DNA of 64,000 nt from Bin34 sp963422415 (lineage in GTDB: Bacteria; Chloroflexota; Anaerolineae; Caldilineales; Caldilineaceae): the NCBI GenBank assembly GCA_963422415.1, contig OY729430.1:3162001-3226000 (forward strand), given 5' to 3'. The number at the start of each line of letters is the position of its first letter. Within the stretch, counting starts at the first letter, position 1. The notes beneath the pieces are model-generated. The model was given only the letters and a program-made list of their open reading frames with translations, ran no database searches and was not told the DNA's origin. The translations under genes and the position numbers were made by a program. Shown piece by piece: positions 52,304-61,040 of the stretch.

Positions 52304-53628
52304 GCTTGTCTTGCCGCTGAAACTGCTGACCTTGCAACCCCCCCCCCCCCCCACACACACAAATCACCTGCAGCATGCCCACTGGCAATCTTCAACCACT
52401 GCTGATTCCACACCGTGTGTCTTCCCACGGATGAGGCACACGGTATCCCACAGATGCCGACGGAAGAAAATCAATCGAGTTCTTTGTGAGACGACTGATT
52501 ATGGCCCGTTCCCCATCATTTCAAGCATAGCCTGCGACAGGACACCTTGTCCGCCTTGATGCCCCGGCTTCCGCTACAGCGACTTCCGCAGCCATGGCGA
52601 CCAAAAACCGTCTGTCGCGCGGTCTTGGACACTCATACCGGCATTGATCAAGCCAGAGAGAAATGAGGCGTTCGGCAGCAGAAAATTCAACTCCTTTGAA
52701 AATGGTGGTTGAGGTACTGAGAACACTCCGCAATGTAGGTCGACAACAGGTAGCGGGTCTACACTCTGACCTGCAACGGAATTGAGAGTAGCGCAGGTAC
52801 AACACCTGCCGCCGCATCCGGATTGGTAGATAGTGGCTTAGCTGCACCGGAGACAGGGGCCTTGCGCAAGGTGACGCAAACACCGCTTTCAGGAAACCGG
52901 CCCATAGCGTGTCACCTTGATCTGCTTGTGTAACGCGAATCCCCGATCTGCTTCAGTCCGCGGGCTGCGGGTCTCACCGCTTCTTGTCAGAACTCAAGGG
53001 CTCCCATTACCGGAGCACATTGCGAATCATGCCAGGATGGAGTGGCATATCTTGGCTTAGCAGGTTACTGATCAACTACAGAACGAACCGCTCTCCTCTA
53101 GGCGCAACTGCAGATAACACGAGACCAGATATTGGACTTGTAACATGTCATGTATGCAAACATGTCACAAACAATGGGGTTGGACAGGTGCCCATTGCGG
53201 TAGATGGGATGGGCATTGCGGCACAAAAGGGTCCCGTGCACAAGCGCGCCTGCATCATCAGCCCCAGAAGGCCTGTCCGCTTTCCGAAGCTGCTCGCATG
53301 TACTACTTGCAGAAGTGTGCAATCGAAAGTTTCACTTCCTGCTTCATGTGCTCACACTGCCAGTGAGGGTTGCGCCTTCACGTCAGTGGATGAACTTGGC
53401 CCCCAACATGCCGTATAGATTACACCGCGCGGCACAGGCGGTGTTCAGCAACCACGAACTCAACCTGCCTGGCACGAGCAGGGATAGAATTTTTCTAGGT
53501 GCAAGGGCAAGGGATCCGAAACGAGACCGTCTGCCATTATCCAACACTGGCTGCAGTGGGCGCACGCGCATATCGGAGTTGGCATGGATTCAAACCGGCC
53601 GCTGCCCATCAAGATTGGGCCATAGAGG
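52304..53628. other. 1.3-kb stretch without a recognisable gene
   Basis: Between aapP and argJ no open frame on either strand shows family motifs; the longest (52984-53418 plus, 52521-52883 minus) have low-complexity, Arg/Ser/Cys-rich translations typical of chance frames. Some stretches (e.g. the minus-strand frame with HCGVFSVPQPPFSKELNFLL near 52690) look like eroded coding DNA, but I cannot name a family. It begins with a C15 tract. No rRNA, tRNA or hairpin with a U-run was seen. Confidence 0.45.
52338..52361. repeat. Homopolymer C15 followed by (AC)4A
   Basis: Fifteen consecutive C residues at 52338-52352 are followed by ACACACACA, 34 bp after the aapP stop. Long mononucleotide tracts are slippage hot spots and are prone to sequencing or assembly error. 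As it lies outside a gene, phase variation of a protein is not suggested. Confidence 0.9.
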
Positions 53629-54870
53629 CTACGTGCGATAGTCTCCGTTGATGGTCACATATTCGTGGCTGAAATCACAGGTCCAGACTTGGGCCCGGCC
53701 CTCGCCGAGCCCGAGATCAATCCGCACCTCGATCTCGGTGGCGCTGAAAATGGCCGCCGCGTCCTCCTCGGCATAGTCCGTCGGCGTGCCGGCCGCCACC
53801 AGCTGAAGTTCTGGCCGGTCCGCCGCCTGGATAAAGAGGGAGGTCCGTTCCGGCACGATTTCGGCGGACGAATTCCCCACGGCACAGAGAATACGTCCCC
53901 AGTTGGCATCCGATCCGTAGAACGCGGTCTTGACCAGCGGACTGACCGACACGGTGCGCCCCGCCGCATGGGCGTCCGTGTCCGAGGCGGCCCCCTCCAC
54001 CGTGATGGAAACCAGCTTGGTGGCGCCTTCGCCATCCCGCACGATGGCTTGTGCCAAGGCAATGCTGGCCTGGGTTATTTCCGCCTGCAACGCCGCGAAG
54101 CGGGGATCCTCTACGCTGTCTATGGACGGAGCTCCCGATCGGCCATTGGCCATCAGGATCACCGTGTCGTTGGTGCTGGTGTCTCCATCGACGCTGATGC
54201 AGTTATATGAGATCTGCACGGCGGCGGACAGAGCCGTTTGCAGTACGGCGGGACTGACGGCCGCGTCCGTCACCAACACGCCCAGCATGGTGGCCATGTT
54301 GGGGTGAATCATGCCGGATCCCTTGGATATGCCCGACACCCGAATCGGGTGGTCGCCGATCTCCGTGCAGCCCGCGTACAGCTTCGGGAACGTGTCGGTG
54401 GTCATGAAGCCGCGGGCGGCTTCCAGCCAGCCATCCGGCCTGAGGTTGCCTACGGCCTGCGTAATGCCGCGCGTGAGGATGTCCATGGGCAGCTGCACTC
54501 CAATCACCCCGGTGCTCATCACCAGCACGCTGCGATCCCGAGCCCCCAACTCCTTTTCGGTCCACTCCGCCATAAGGCGAGCGTTGGCCATGCCCTGCGG
54601 ACCGGTACAGGCGTTGGCGCAACCGCTGTTGACCACCAAGCCATGGATGCCGGAGGTCTGCATGGACAGCACCTGCTTGTCATAGAGTACAGGAGCCGCC
54701 GGAAACTTGCACTGTGTAAAGGTGGCCGCCGCCGTGCAAGGCCCAGGGCTGGCAATGAGAGCCACGTCCATCATGCCCTCGGGCTTTATGCCAGCCGCCA
54801 CGCCCGCGCAGTCAAAACCCGGCACCGTGGCGTCCGCGCCCGAAAAGCCCAGTTCTCCTCCCACCGGCAT
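53629..54870 (-). CDS. argJ: Bifunctional ornithine acetyltransferase/N-acetylglutamate synthase
   Basis: 413 residues, normal for ArgJ. The self-cleavage site is in GMIHPNMATMLGVLVTDA, where the chain splits before Thr194 to give the nucleophile. Other signatures: VVNSGCANACTGPQGMANA, VLVMSTGVIGVQLP, SYNCISVDGDTSTNDTVILMANG and SDANWGRILCAVGNS. It transfers the acetyl group from N-acetylornithine to glutamate, recycling it in arginine synthesis (and may use acetyl-CoA, as in bifunctional members). It follows argG on the same strand with a stem-loop in the 70-bp gap. Other arginine genes (argB, argC, argD) are not in the window. Confidence 0.95.
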   Translation of the reverse strand: MPVGGELGFSGADATVPGFDCAGVAAGIKPEGMMDVALIASPGPCTAAATFTQCKFPAAPVLYDKQVLSMQTSGIHGLVVNSGCANACTGPQGMANARLMAEWTEKELGARDRSVLVMSTGVIGVQLPMDILTRGITQAVGNLRPDGWLEAARGFMTTDTFPKLYAGCTEIGDHPIRVSGISKGSGMIHPNMATMLGVLVTDAAVSPAVLQTALSAAVQISYNCISVDGDTSTNDTVILMANGRSGAPSIDSVEDPRFAALQAEITQASIALAQAIVRDGEGATKLVSITVEGAASDTDAHAAGRTVSVSPLVKTAFYGSDANWGRILCAVGNSSAEIVPERTSLFIQAADRPELQLVAAGTPTDYAEEDAAAIFSATEIEVRIDLGLGEGRAQVWTCDFSHEYVTINGDYRT

Positions 54871-54896
54871 CGCTCACCTCTCTTGTCGCGGTCATG

Positions 54897-54930
54897 GGCC
54901 AGGACTCAGCCGCCAAGCTGTGTCCTGGCC
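54897..54930. promoter_or_regulatory. Stem-loop between argG and argJ
   Basis: GGCCAGGAC (54897-54905) pairs perfectly with GTCCTGGCC (54922-54930); AGC/GCT inside may extend it. There is no T-run on the minus strand, so a processing or partial termination role is more likely than a full terminator. Confidence 0.5.
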
Positions 54931-54940
54931 TGGATTGGCA

Positions 54941-56170
54941 TCAGTCTTGGGACGCCTCTTGCCGTGTCAGCAGCGCCTGCACCTTCAGCGGAAGCCCGAA
55001 GAGCCGGATGAAGCCTTCGGCATCCTGCTGATCATAGACATCGTCGTCTTCAAAGGTCACATAATCCGTCCGGTACAGGCTGTGCGGACTCTGGCGCCCC
55101 GCCAGAATGATGTTGCCCTTGTACAGTTTCAGCCGCACCGTGCCGGAGACCTTGTATTGCGTGGCATGCACAAAGGCGGTCAAGGCCTCCCGCAGTGGGG
55201 TATACCACTGCCCGTTGTAGACCAAATCCGCGAACTTGAGACCCACCTGCTGCTTGTAATGCAAGGTGTCCCGATCCAGACACAGCTGCTCCAAGGCGGC
55301 ATGCCCCTTGTACAGAATGGCTCCACCCGGGGTCTCGTACACCCCCCGGCTCTTCATGCCCACCAGCCGGTTCTCCACCAGATCCACGCGACCTACACCA
55401 TGCTTGCTGCCCATGGCATTGAGCATCTTCAACAATTCCACCGGACCGTGGGCTTGGCCACCGAGATGGGTCGGCACTCCTTGTGCATAGGTCATCTCCA
55501 GGTATTCCGGCGCATCGGGCGCATCGACAGGATCGGCAGTCCATTCAAACATGTCCTTCGGGGGTTCCTGCCCCGGATCCTCCAGAACGCCTCCCTCGTT
55601 GCTCAGGTGCCAGAGATTGGCGTCCTGGCTATAGATGCGATCCGCCGTGGCCTTGACCGGCACGTTGTGTTCCTCGGCATAGTCCAAGGCGTCTTGGCGT
55701 CCGCGGATGCTCCATTCCCGCCACGGCGCGACAATCCGCAGGTCTGGCGCCAACGCCATCACGGTCAATTCAAAGCGCACCTGATCATTGCCCTTGCCGG
55801 TCGCGCCGTGGGCGATGGCATCGCAGTCTTCCAAACGGGCCACTTCCACCAGGTGCTTCGCAATCAGGGGTCGGGCCATGGCGGTGCCGAGCAGGTAGTC
55901 CCGTTCGTAGACGGCGCCGGCCTGCATGGTGGGAAAGACGAAGTCGGTCAGGAATTCCGCGCGCACATCCCGCACATGACATTTTGTGGCCCCCGAGGCC
56001 AGCGCCTTTTCCTCAAGACCCACCAGTTCATCCTCCTGCCCCAGATTGGCGCAAAAGCAAATGACCTCGCAACCATAATTGTTGCGGAGCCAAGGCACGA
56101 TGACGCTGGTGTCCAGCCCGCCGGAATAAGCCAGGACAGCTCGCTTGATCTGGGGGTTGGCGCCATTCAT
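54941..56170 (-). CDS. argG: Argininosuccinate synthase
   Basis: 409 residues from ATG 56170, which follows AGGAG by ten bases; a GTG at 56194 in frame lacks a ribosome-binding site. The ATP pyrophosphatase loop is AVLAYSGGLDTSVIVPWL. Further signatures: HGATGKGNDQVRFELTV, YSQDANLWHLSNEGG, GRVDLVENRLVGMKSRGVYETPGG. It joins citrulline and aspartate to argininosuccinate with ATP, the penultimate step of arginine synthesis. It is 62 bp behind the HIT gene and ahead of argJ on the minus strand, apparently in a leuS-HIT-argG-argJ unit. Confidence 0.96.
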   Translation of the reverse strand: MNGANPQIKRAVLAYSGGLDTSVIVPWLRNNYGCEVICFCANLGQEDELVGLEEKALASGATKCHVRDVRAEFLTDFVFPTMQAGAVYERDYLLGTAMARPLIAKHLVEVARLEDCDAIAHGATGKGNDQVRFELTVMALAPDLRIVAPWREWSIRGRQDALDYAEEHNVPVKATADRIYSQDANLWHLSNEGGVLEDPGQEPPKDMFEWTADPVDAPDAPEYLEMTYAQGVPTHLGGQAHGPVELLKMLNAMGSKHGVGRVDLVENRLVGMKSRGVYETPGGAILYKGHAALEQLCLDRDTLHYKQQVGLKFADLVYNGQWYTPLREALTAFVHATQYKVSGTVRLKLYKGNIILAGRQSPHSLYRTDYVTFEDDDVYDQQDAEGFIRLFGLPLKVQALLTRQEASQD

Positions 56171-56232
56171 GAAAAAATCACTCCTAGGGCTCACGAAGGG
56201 ACTGCCGAGATCGACAGATCGACATGCCAGGT

Positions 56233-56589
56233 TCAGGCGTCGGCGCTGAGCAGGGGACCCAGAGCGCGCCCGCCGAACAAATGGAAGTGCAGGTGCAACA
56301 CCTCCTGATGGGCATCCGCCCCCGTATTGGCCAAGATGCGATATCCGGATGCGGCGATGCCCTCCGCCCTCGCGACTTCGTTGAGGGCATGCATCATGCG
56401 GGCCAGCGTCTCCCCATGATTCAGCGTCAGTTCGCTCAGATCCGCCATATGTTCGTTGGGAATGACCAGGACATGGGTGGGAGCCTGGGGATTGATGTCC
56501 CGAAAGGCCGTGACCAGTTCATCCTGATACAAGATGGTAGCCGGAATGTCGGCCTGGACAATTCTGCAGAAGAGACAGTCGGCGTTCAT
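56233..56589 (-). CDS. HIT family nucleotide-binding protein (HINT-like)
   Basis: 118 residues from ATG 56589, with GGAGCGCAAGAT just upstream; the open frame extends much further as a shadow of leuS and is not used. It begins NADCLFCRIVQADIPATILYQ, typical of Hint/PKCI proteins with the CxxC zinc-like pair, and carries the HIT triad HLHFHLF near residues 99-105. HINT proteins hydrolyse nucleoside phosphoramidates and aminoacyl-AMP. It lies 26 bp downstream of leuS, and such placement next to an aminoacyl-tRNA synthetase fits a role in removing aminoacyl adenylates; this is inference. Confidence 0.93.
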   Translation of the reverse strand: MNADCLFCRIVQADIPATILYQDELVTAFRDINPQAPTHVLVIPNEHMADLSELTLNHGETLARMMHALNEVARAEGIAASGYRILANTGADAHQEVLHLHFHLFGGRALGPLLSADA

Positions 56590-56615
56590 ATCTTGCGCTC
56601 CATTGTGGATCGAGG

Positions 56616-59090
56616 CTACACCACCAGGTTGACCAACTTGCCGGGTACCACGATCACCTTGCGCAGGGGCTTGTCGGCCCGATGGGCCTGTACGTTGGGA
56701 TGGGCCAGCGCCTCCTCGCGGAGCGAGGTCTCGGACAGATCGGCCTCCACTTTCAGCGTGGCGCGCACCTTGCCATTCACCTGCACCACGATGTTGATTC
56801 GATCCCGCTTGACCTTGGCGGAATCGAATTCCGGCCAGCTCTGCAGATGCACGCTGCCGGCGTGTCCCCTGCGGAACCAGATCTCCTCGCTCAGGTGGGG
56901 GAAGAGGGGGGCCATCAGCAGGCACATGGTATCCACCGCCTCGTTCCACAAGGCAGTGCCCTGCAACTGGGTCGGCAGCGCCTTCATCAGATCATTGTTC
57001 AGCTCCATCAAGGCCGAGATTGCCGTGTTGAAGCGGAAGTGATCCAGATCTTCCGTGACCTTCCGGATAGTGGCATGCAATTTCCGCTCCAGTCCACGCG
57101 CGTCCCCTGAGCCCGCGCCGTCCTTGTCGGCGGCATTCGCCACGGTCCAGAATCGCTGCAGAAAACGCCGGATGCCTTCGATGCGCTGTGGATCCCAGGG
57201 GCCGCCCTGATCCCAAGGGCCAATGAACATGAGATAACCGCGCACCACGTCGGCACCGTACGCGGCCACCACCTGATCCGGATCCACGACGTTGTCCCGG
57301 CTCTTGGACATCTTCTCGCCATCCGGCCCCAAGATCATGCCCTGATTGAAAAGACGCAGCATGGGCTCGTCAAAGTCCACCACACCCAGATCCCGCAGCG
57401 CCTTGGTGAAGAAGCGGGTATAGAGCAAGTGCATGGTGGCATGTTCAATGCCACCCGTATATTGGTCTACGGGCAGCCAGTACTGGCCAGCCTTGGGATC
57501 CCAGGGACGGTCGTCGCGGGACAGCGGCTCCCCCTTCTTGCGATACGGTTCAATGTAACCGTACTGATACCAGCTGGAACACATGAAGGTATCCATGGTG
57601 TCGGTCTCGCGTTGGGCCGGACCCTGGCATCGGGGGCATGCGGTCTCCCGGAACGACGGGGTGTGCAGCAGAGCGTTTTCGCCGGAAGCCTGCACGTGGG
57701 TCTCTTCCGGCAGCCTGACCGGCAGATCCTCGTAGGGCACCGGCACGACGCCGCAGTCGGGGCAATAGACGATGGGAATGGGAGTGCCCCACATGCGCTG
57801 ACGTGAAATCAGCCAATCGTGCAGACGGTAGTTGACATGGGCCCGGCCCTTGCCCGTATCTTCCAGCCAGGCAGTCACCTTGGGCCCGGCTCCATCTACC
57901 GGAGTGCCGTCAAAGTGTCCGCTATTGCACATGGCCCCTTCCGTTTGGGAAGACCAGGTCTCTTCGATGGGGCCGGTAGCCCCATCCGGTCCCGTAATGA
58001 CCCGGAGCACGGCCAGATCGAACTTGCGCGCGAACTCCAGGTCTCGGGCATCGTGCCCCGGCACGGCCATGATGGCTCCAGTACCGTAGCCCATCATCAC
58101 GTAGTCGGCGATCCAAATGGGAATGTGCGCCGCATTGACCGGATTCACGGCATAGCTGCCGGTGAATTCTCCCGTCTTGGTCTTTTCCGGGTTGCCGCGC
58201 TCCTCCTCCTGGAGCTGGGCGGCCTGGGCTACATAGGCCTCCACCGCGGCTTGTCGATCGGATGTGGTCACCTTGGCCACCAGCGGATGTTCGGGAGCCA
58301 AGACCATGAAGGTAGCTCCCCACAGGGTATCCGGGCGGGTTGTGAAGATCTCAATCGGATCTCCTGCCTCCGTGTGGAAGGTCACCTGCGCCCCTTCGCT
58401 GCGCCCAATCCAATGGGTCTGCATGGTGCGTACTGAATCCGCCCATTCCAGCTCAGGGAGAGCCGCCAACAGCTCTTCGGCATAGCGGGTGATACGGAAC
58501 TTCCATTGCTCCAGATCCCGCTTGATCACCGGAGTTTCGCAACGTTCGCAGTGGCGATCCTCCCCCCAGACCTGTTCGCGGGCCAAGGTGGTGTTGCAGC
58601 CGGGACACCAATCCACGGTCGCGTACTCCCGGTAGGCCAGATCCTCTTCCAGCATCCGCAGAAAGAACCACTGGGACCACTTGTAATAATCCGGGTCGCA
58701 GGTCACGATCTCCCGATCCCAGGCCCACATGGCGCCCATCTGCCGCAACTGGCGCCGGAAGTTCTGGATGTTGTTGTAGGTCCACTGGCGGGGATCGGCG
58801 CCATGCTTGATAGCGGCGTTTTCCGCGGGGAGTCCAAAGGCGTCAAAGCCGATGGGAAAGAAGACGTTGTACCCTTGCATGCGCTTGTACCGCGCCGCCG
58901 TGTCGCTGGGGATCATGGCATACCAGTGCCCCACGTGCAGCTCTCCGGATGGGTACGGCAGCATGGTCAGGGCATACCACTTGGGGCGATGGAGATCTTC
59001 GTGGGTATCGTACAAGCCCTGTGTGGCCCAGGCGGCCTGCCACTTGGCCTCGAATTCCTGCGGACGGTAGAGACTGCGCACTTCGTTCAT
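56616..59090 (-). CDS. leuS: Leucyl-tRNA synthetase
   Basis: 824 residues, normal for bacterial LeuRS. The HIGH signature is LHVGH (51-55) in PYPSGELHVGHWYAM. The class I catalytic loop is KMSKSRDN near residue 591. The CP1 editing domain contains TTRPDTLWGATFMVLAPEHP and the AIMAVPGHDARD segment. A zinc-binding CP core (WCPGCNTTLA...CERC) is present. The C-terminus ends in RKVIVVPGKLVNLVV. It charges tRNA-Leu in the cytoplasm. It is followed by the HIT gene in the same direction. No T-box-like leader could be seen in the 111 bp upstream. Confidence 0.97.
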   Translation of the reverse strand: MNEVRSLYRPQEFEAKWQAAWATQGLYDTHEDLHRPKWYALTMLPYPSGELHVGHWYAMIPSDTAARYKRMQGYNVFFPIGFDAFGLPAENAAIKHGADPRQWTYNNIQNFRRQLRQMGAMWAWDREIVTCDPDYYKWSQWFFLRMLEEDLAYREYATVDWCPGCNTTLAREQVWGEDRHCERCETPVIKRDLEQWKFRITRYAEELLAALPELEWADSVRTMQTHWIGRSEGAQVTFHTEAGDPIEIFTTRPDTLWGATFMVLAPEHPLVAKVTTSDRQAAVEAYVAQAAQLQEEERGNPEKTKTGEFTGSYAVNPVNAAHIPIWIADYVMMGYGTGAIMAVPGHDARDLEFARKFDLAVLRVITGPDGATGPIEETWSSQTEGAMCNSGHFDGTPVDGAGPKVTAWLEDTGKGRAHVNYRLHDWLISRQRMWGTPIPIVYCPDCGVVPVPYEDLPVRLPEETHVQASGENALLHTPSFRETACPRCQGPAQRETDTMDTFMCSSWYQYGYIEPYRKKGEPLSRDDRPWDPKAGQYWLPVDQYTGGIEHATMHLLYTRFFTKALRDLGVVDFDEPMLRLFNQGMILGPDGEKMSKSRDNVVDPDQVVAAYGADVVRGYLMFIGPWDQGGPWDPQRIEGIRRFLQRFWTVANAADKDGAGSGDARGLERKLHATIRKVTEDLDHFRFNTAISALMELNNDLMKALPTQLQGTALWNEAVDTMCLLMAPLFPHLSEEIWFRRGHAGSVHLQSWPEFDSAKVKRDRINIVVQVNGKVRATLKVEADLSETSLREEALAHPNVQAHRADKPLRKVIVVPGKLVNLVV

Positions 59091-59201
59091 AAGTTGTCAC
59101 GCCACTGAAGCAAGACACTGCCTGCGATCTTACAAGTATACGGTTGATAAGGAGGAGAAACGAAGCCGACCTACCTGTGGCCGCGGCGGCGCAAGCAGAA
59201 T

Positions 59202-60083
59202 CTAGCCCTTGACGCCGGTAATGACCACGCCTTGGATGAAAAGGCGCTGCGTAAAGAAAAAGACGACCAGCATGGGCAGCAGGGCCATGGCGGCGGCGGC
59301 CATCATCAGCGCGAAGTTGGCGTATTGTTCGCTCTGGAAGGAGGAGATGCCCATCGCCACCGGAAACTTGAGCTGCGAGCGCAAGTAGATCAGGGGTCCC
59401 AGAAGGTCATTCCAGTGGAAGAAGAAGGAAAAGATGGCCACCGTGGCCAGGGCCGGCATCGAAAGCGGCAGGAAGATGCGCCAGAAGAGCCCGAACGAGG
59501 AGCAGCCATCAATGCGCGCCGCCTCTTCCATCTCAAAAGGCACGGCCAAGAAAAACTGCCGCAGCAGGAAGGTGAAAAAGGGCACCGCGAAGAATTGAGG
59601 CACCAGAATGGGCAGGTAGGTGTCAAGCCAGCCAAGCCGGGAGAAGATGATGAAAGTGGGCACCATGGTGACCCATACCGGCACCATCATGGTGCTGAGC
59701 ATGACAATGAAAAAGACGGTGCGGCCCGGGAAGCGCAGACGGGCAAAGCTGAACGCGGCCAGAGAACTGCCCATGATGTTGCCTATGATACCCAGCGACG
59801 AGAGTATGGTGGAGTTCCAGAGATATCGGCCAAACGGCACATTCTTGAAGACATCCAGATAGTTTTCCAATACCAGACGCGAAGGAATCCAGATGATGGG
59901 ATACGCGTACACTTCGTCCAGCGGCTTCAGGCTGGTGGTCAGCATCCAGGCAAAGGGGATGAGCAGCACCGCAGTGCCCGCCAGCATCACAACGTAGGTG
60001 ACTACAGTCTCAGAGGGCGGCATTGACCTGCCCCCTTCGCCATCTCCCTGATTCGCGCCTTGGGGTTGCACGTTCGAGGTCAT
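59202..60083 (-). CDS. Carbohydrate ABC transporter permease, MalG/UgpE type
   Basis: 293 residues with about six membrane helices, the first at residues 25-52 (ETVVTYVVMLAGTAVLLIPFAWML). The EAA loop is EMEEAARIDGCSSFGLFWRIFLPLSMPALAT, and the protein ends QRLFIQGVVITGVKG as in the MalG family. Its start overlaps the preceding permease gene by 4 bp (ATGA), so they are translationally coupled. It is the last gene of the third sugar importer; leuS begins 111 bp later on the same strand. No ATPase gene is linked. Confidence 0.91.
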   Translation of the reverse strand: MTSNVQPQGANQGDGEGGRSMPPSETVVTYVVMLAGTAVLLIPFAWMLTTSLKPLDEVYAYPIIWIPSRLVLENYLDVFKNVPFGRYLWNSTILSSLGIIGNIMGSSLAAFSFARLRFPGRTVFFIVMLSTMMVPVWVTMVPTFIIFSRLGWLDTYLPILVPQFFAVPFFTFLLRQFFLAVPFEMEEAARIDGCSSFGLFWRIFLPLSMPALATVAIFSFFFHWNDLLGPLIYLRSQLKFPVAMGISSFQSEQYANFALMMAAAAMALLPMLVVFFFTQRLFIQGVVITGVKG

Positions 60084-60994
60084 GCCGCTTCTTCCTTCTC
60101 ACCCGAGTAGAAGACCCACCACTTGGCAGACCGGAACAGGATCAGCGTCAAAGCGAAGATGAGGCAGAACAACATCCAAGCAATGGCCGAAGCGTATCCA
60201 AAGCGCAGGGACTGGAAGGTGGTGAAGTAGATGTTGAGACTGAAGAAGTACGTGGCATAGTTGGGGCCGCCACGCGTCATGACGAAGGCTGTCGTGAAAA
60301 TCTGAAAGGTGCGGATCAGGGCCGTCACCAGCACAAAGAAGAGGGTAGGCGACATCATGGGGACGGTGATGTTCCAAAAGCGCCTTATGCGCGGAGCCCC
60401 GTCAATGGAGGCCGCATCATAGAGTTCAGTGGGAATGCCCTGCAGTCCCGCCAGATAGATGATCATGCCGTCGCCCACGCCCCACAGTCCCATGAGGACA
60501 AAGGCGACCATTACCCATTGGGTATCGAAGAGCCAGGAAATGGGTTCCACATTGATGAAAGCCAGAATGCTGTTCAGCACTCCGAACTCTCGGTGAAACA
60601 CAAACCCCCACAGCACAGCGACGGCTACGCCGGTCATGACCGAAGGAAGATAGTAGATGGTGCGAAACACGCTGACGCCCTTGACATTCTGATTCATCAG
60701 AAGGGCAATGGCAAATCCCAACACCATGCCAGGCGGCAGAAAGCCCACGGCGTACAGCGCCGTCACCTTCATGGACTGCCAGAAGATCTCGTCCTCGGTG
60801 AAGAGGCGCACGAAATTGGCCAGACCCACCCACTGGGGGGATCCGGCTCCGCGATAGGTTGTGAATCCGAGATACAGGGAAGCCAGCAGAGGCCCTGCCG
60901 TGAACAGGATGAATCCTACCAGCCACGGCAAGAGGAATATGTATCCCTCAAGGGCCTCCCGGCGGGCCCTGCGCGTTGCAGGGAATATAGCCAC
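60080..60994 (-). CDS. Carbohydrate ABC transporter permease, MalF/UgpA type
   Basis: 304 residues. The first helix is YIFLLPWLVGFILFTAGPLLASLYLGF. The EAA loop is ELYDAASIDGAPRIRRFWNITVPMMSPTLF. Six membrane helices in total. It is 46 bp behind the binding-protein gene and overlaps the second permease by 4 bp. Pore subunit of the third sugar importer in the window; the three MalF-type proteins are clearly diverged from one another, so they are separate systems and not recent copies. Confidence 0.91.
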   Translation of the reverse strand: MAIFPATRRARREALEGYIFLLPWLVGFILFTAGPLLASLYLGFTTYRGAGSPQWVGLANFVRLFTEDEIFWQSMKVTALYAVGFLPPGMVLGFAIALLMNQNVKGVSVFRTIYYLPSVMTGVAVAVLWGFVFHREFGVLNSILAFINVEPISWLFDTQWVMVAFVLMGLWGVGDGMIIYLAGLQGIPTELYDAASIDGAPRIRRFWNITVPMMSPTLFFVLVTALIRTFQIFTTAFVMTRGGPNYATYFFSLNIYFTTFQSLRFGYASAIAWMLFCLIFALTLILFRSAKWWVFYSGEKEEAA

Positions 60995-61040
60995 AGAGTG
61001 CTATGCCATCAGGTACGACACGACCCCACGGGCCGAAGTG

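Noticed and set aside
52338..52361. Phase-variable contingency tract
   Set aside because: The C15 run is outside any gene and after the stop of aapP; no promoter or coding frame depends visibly on its length.
53570..53628. Possible tRNA T-arm (GGATTCAAACC)
   Set aside because: The flanking bases do not form a five-pair T stem, and no acceptor, D or anticodon arms can be drawn around it.
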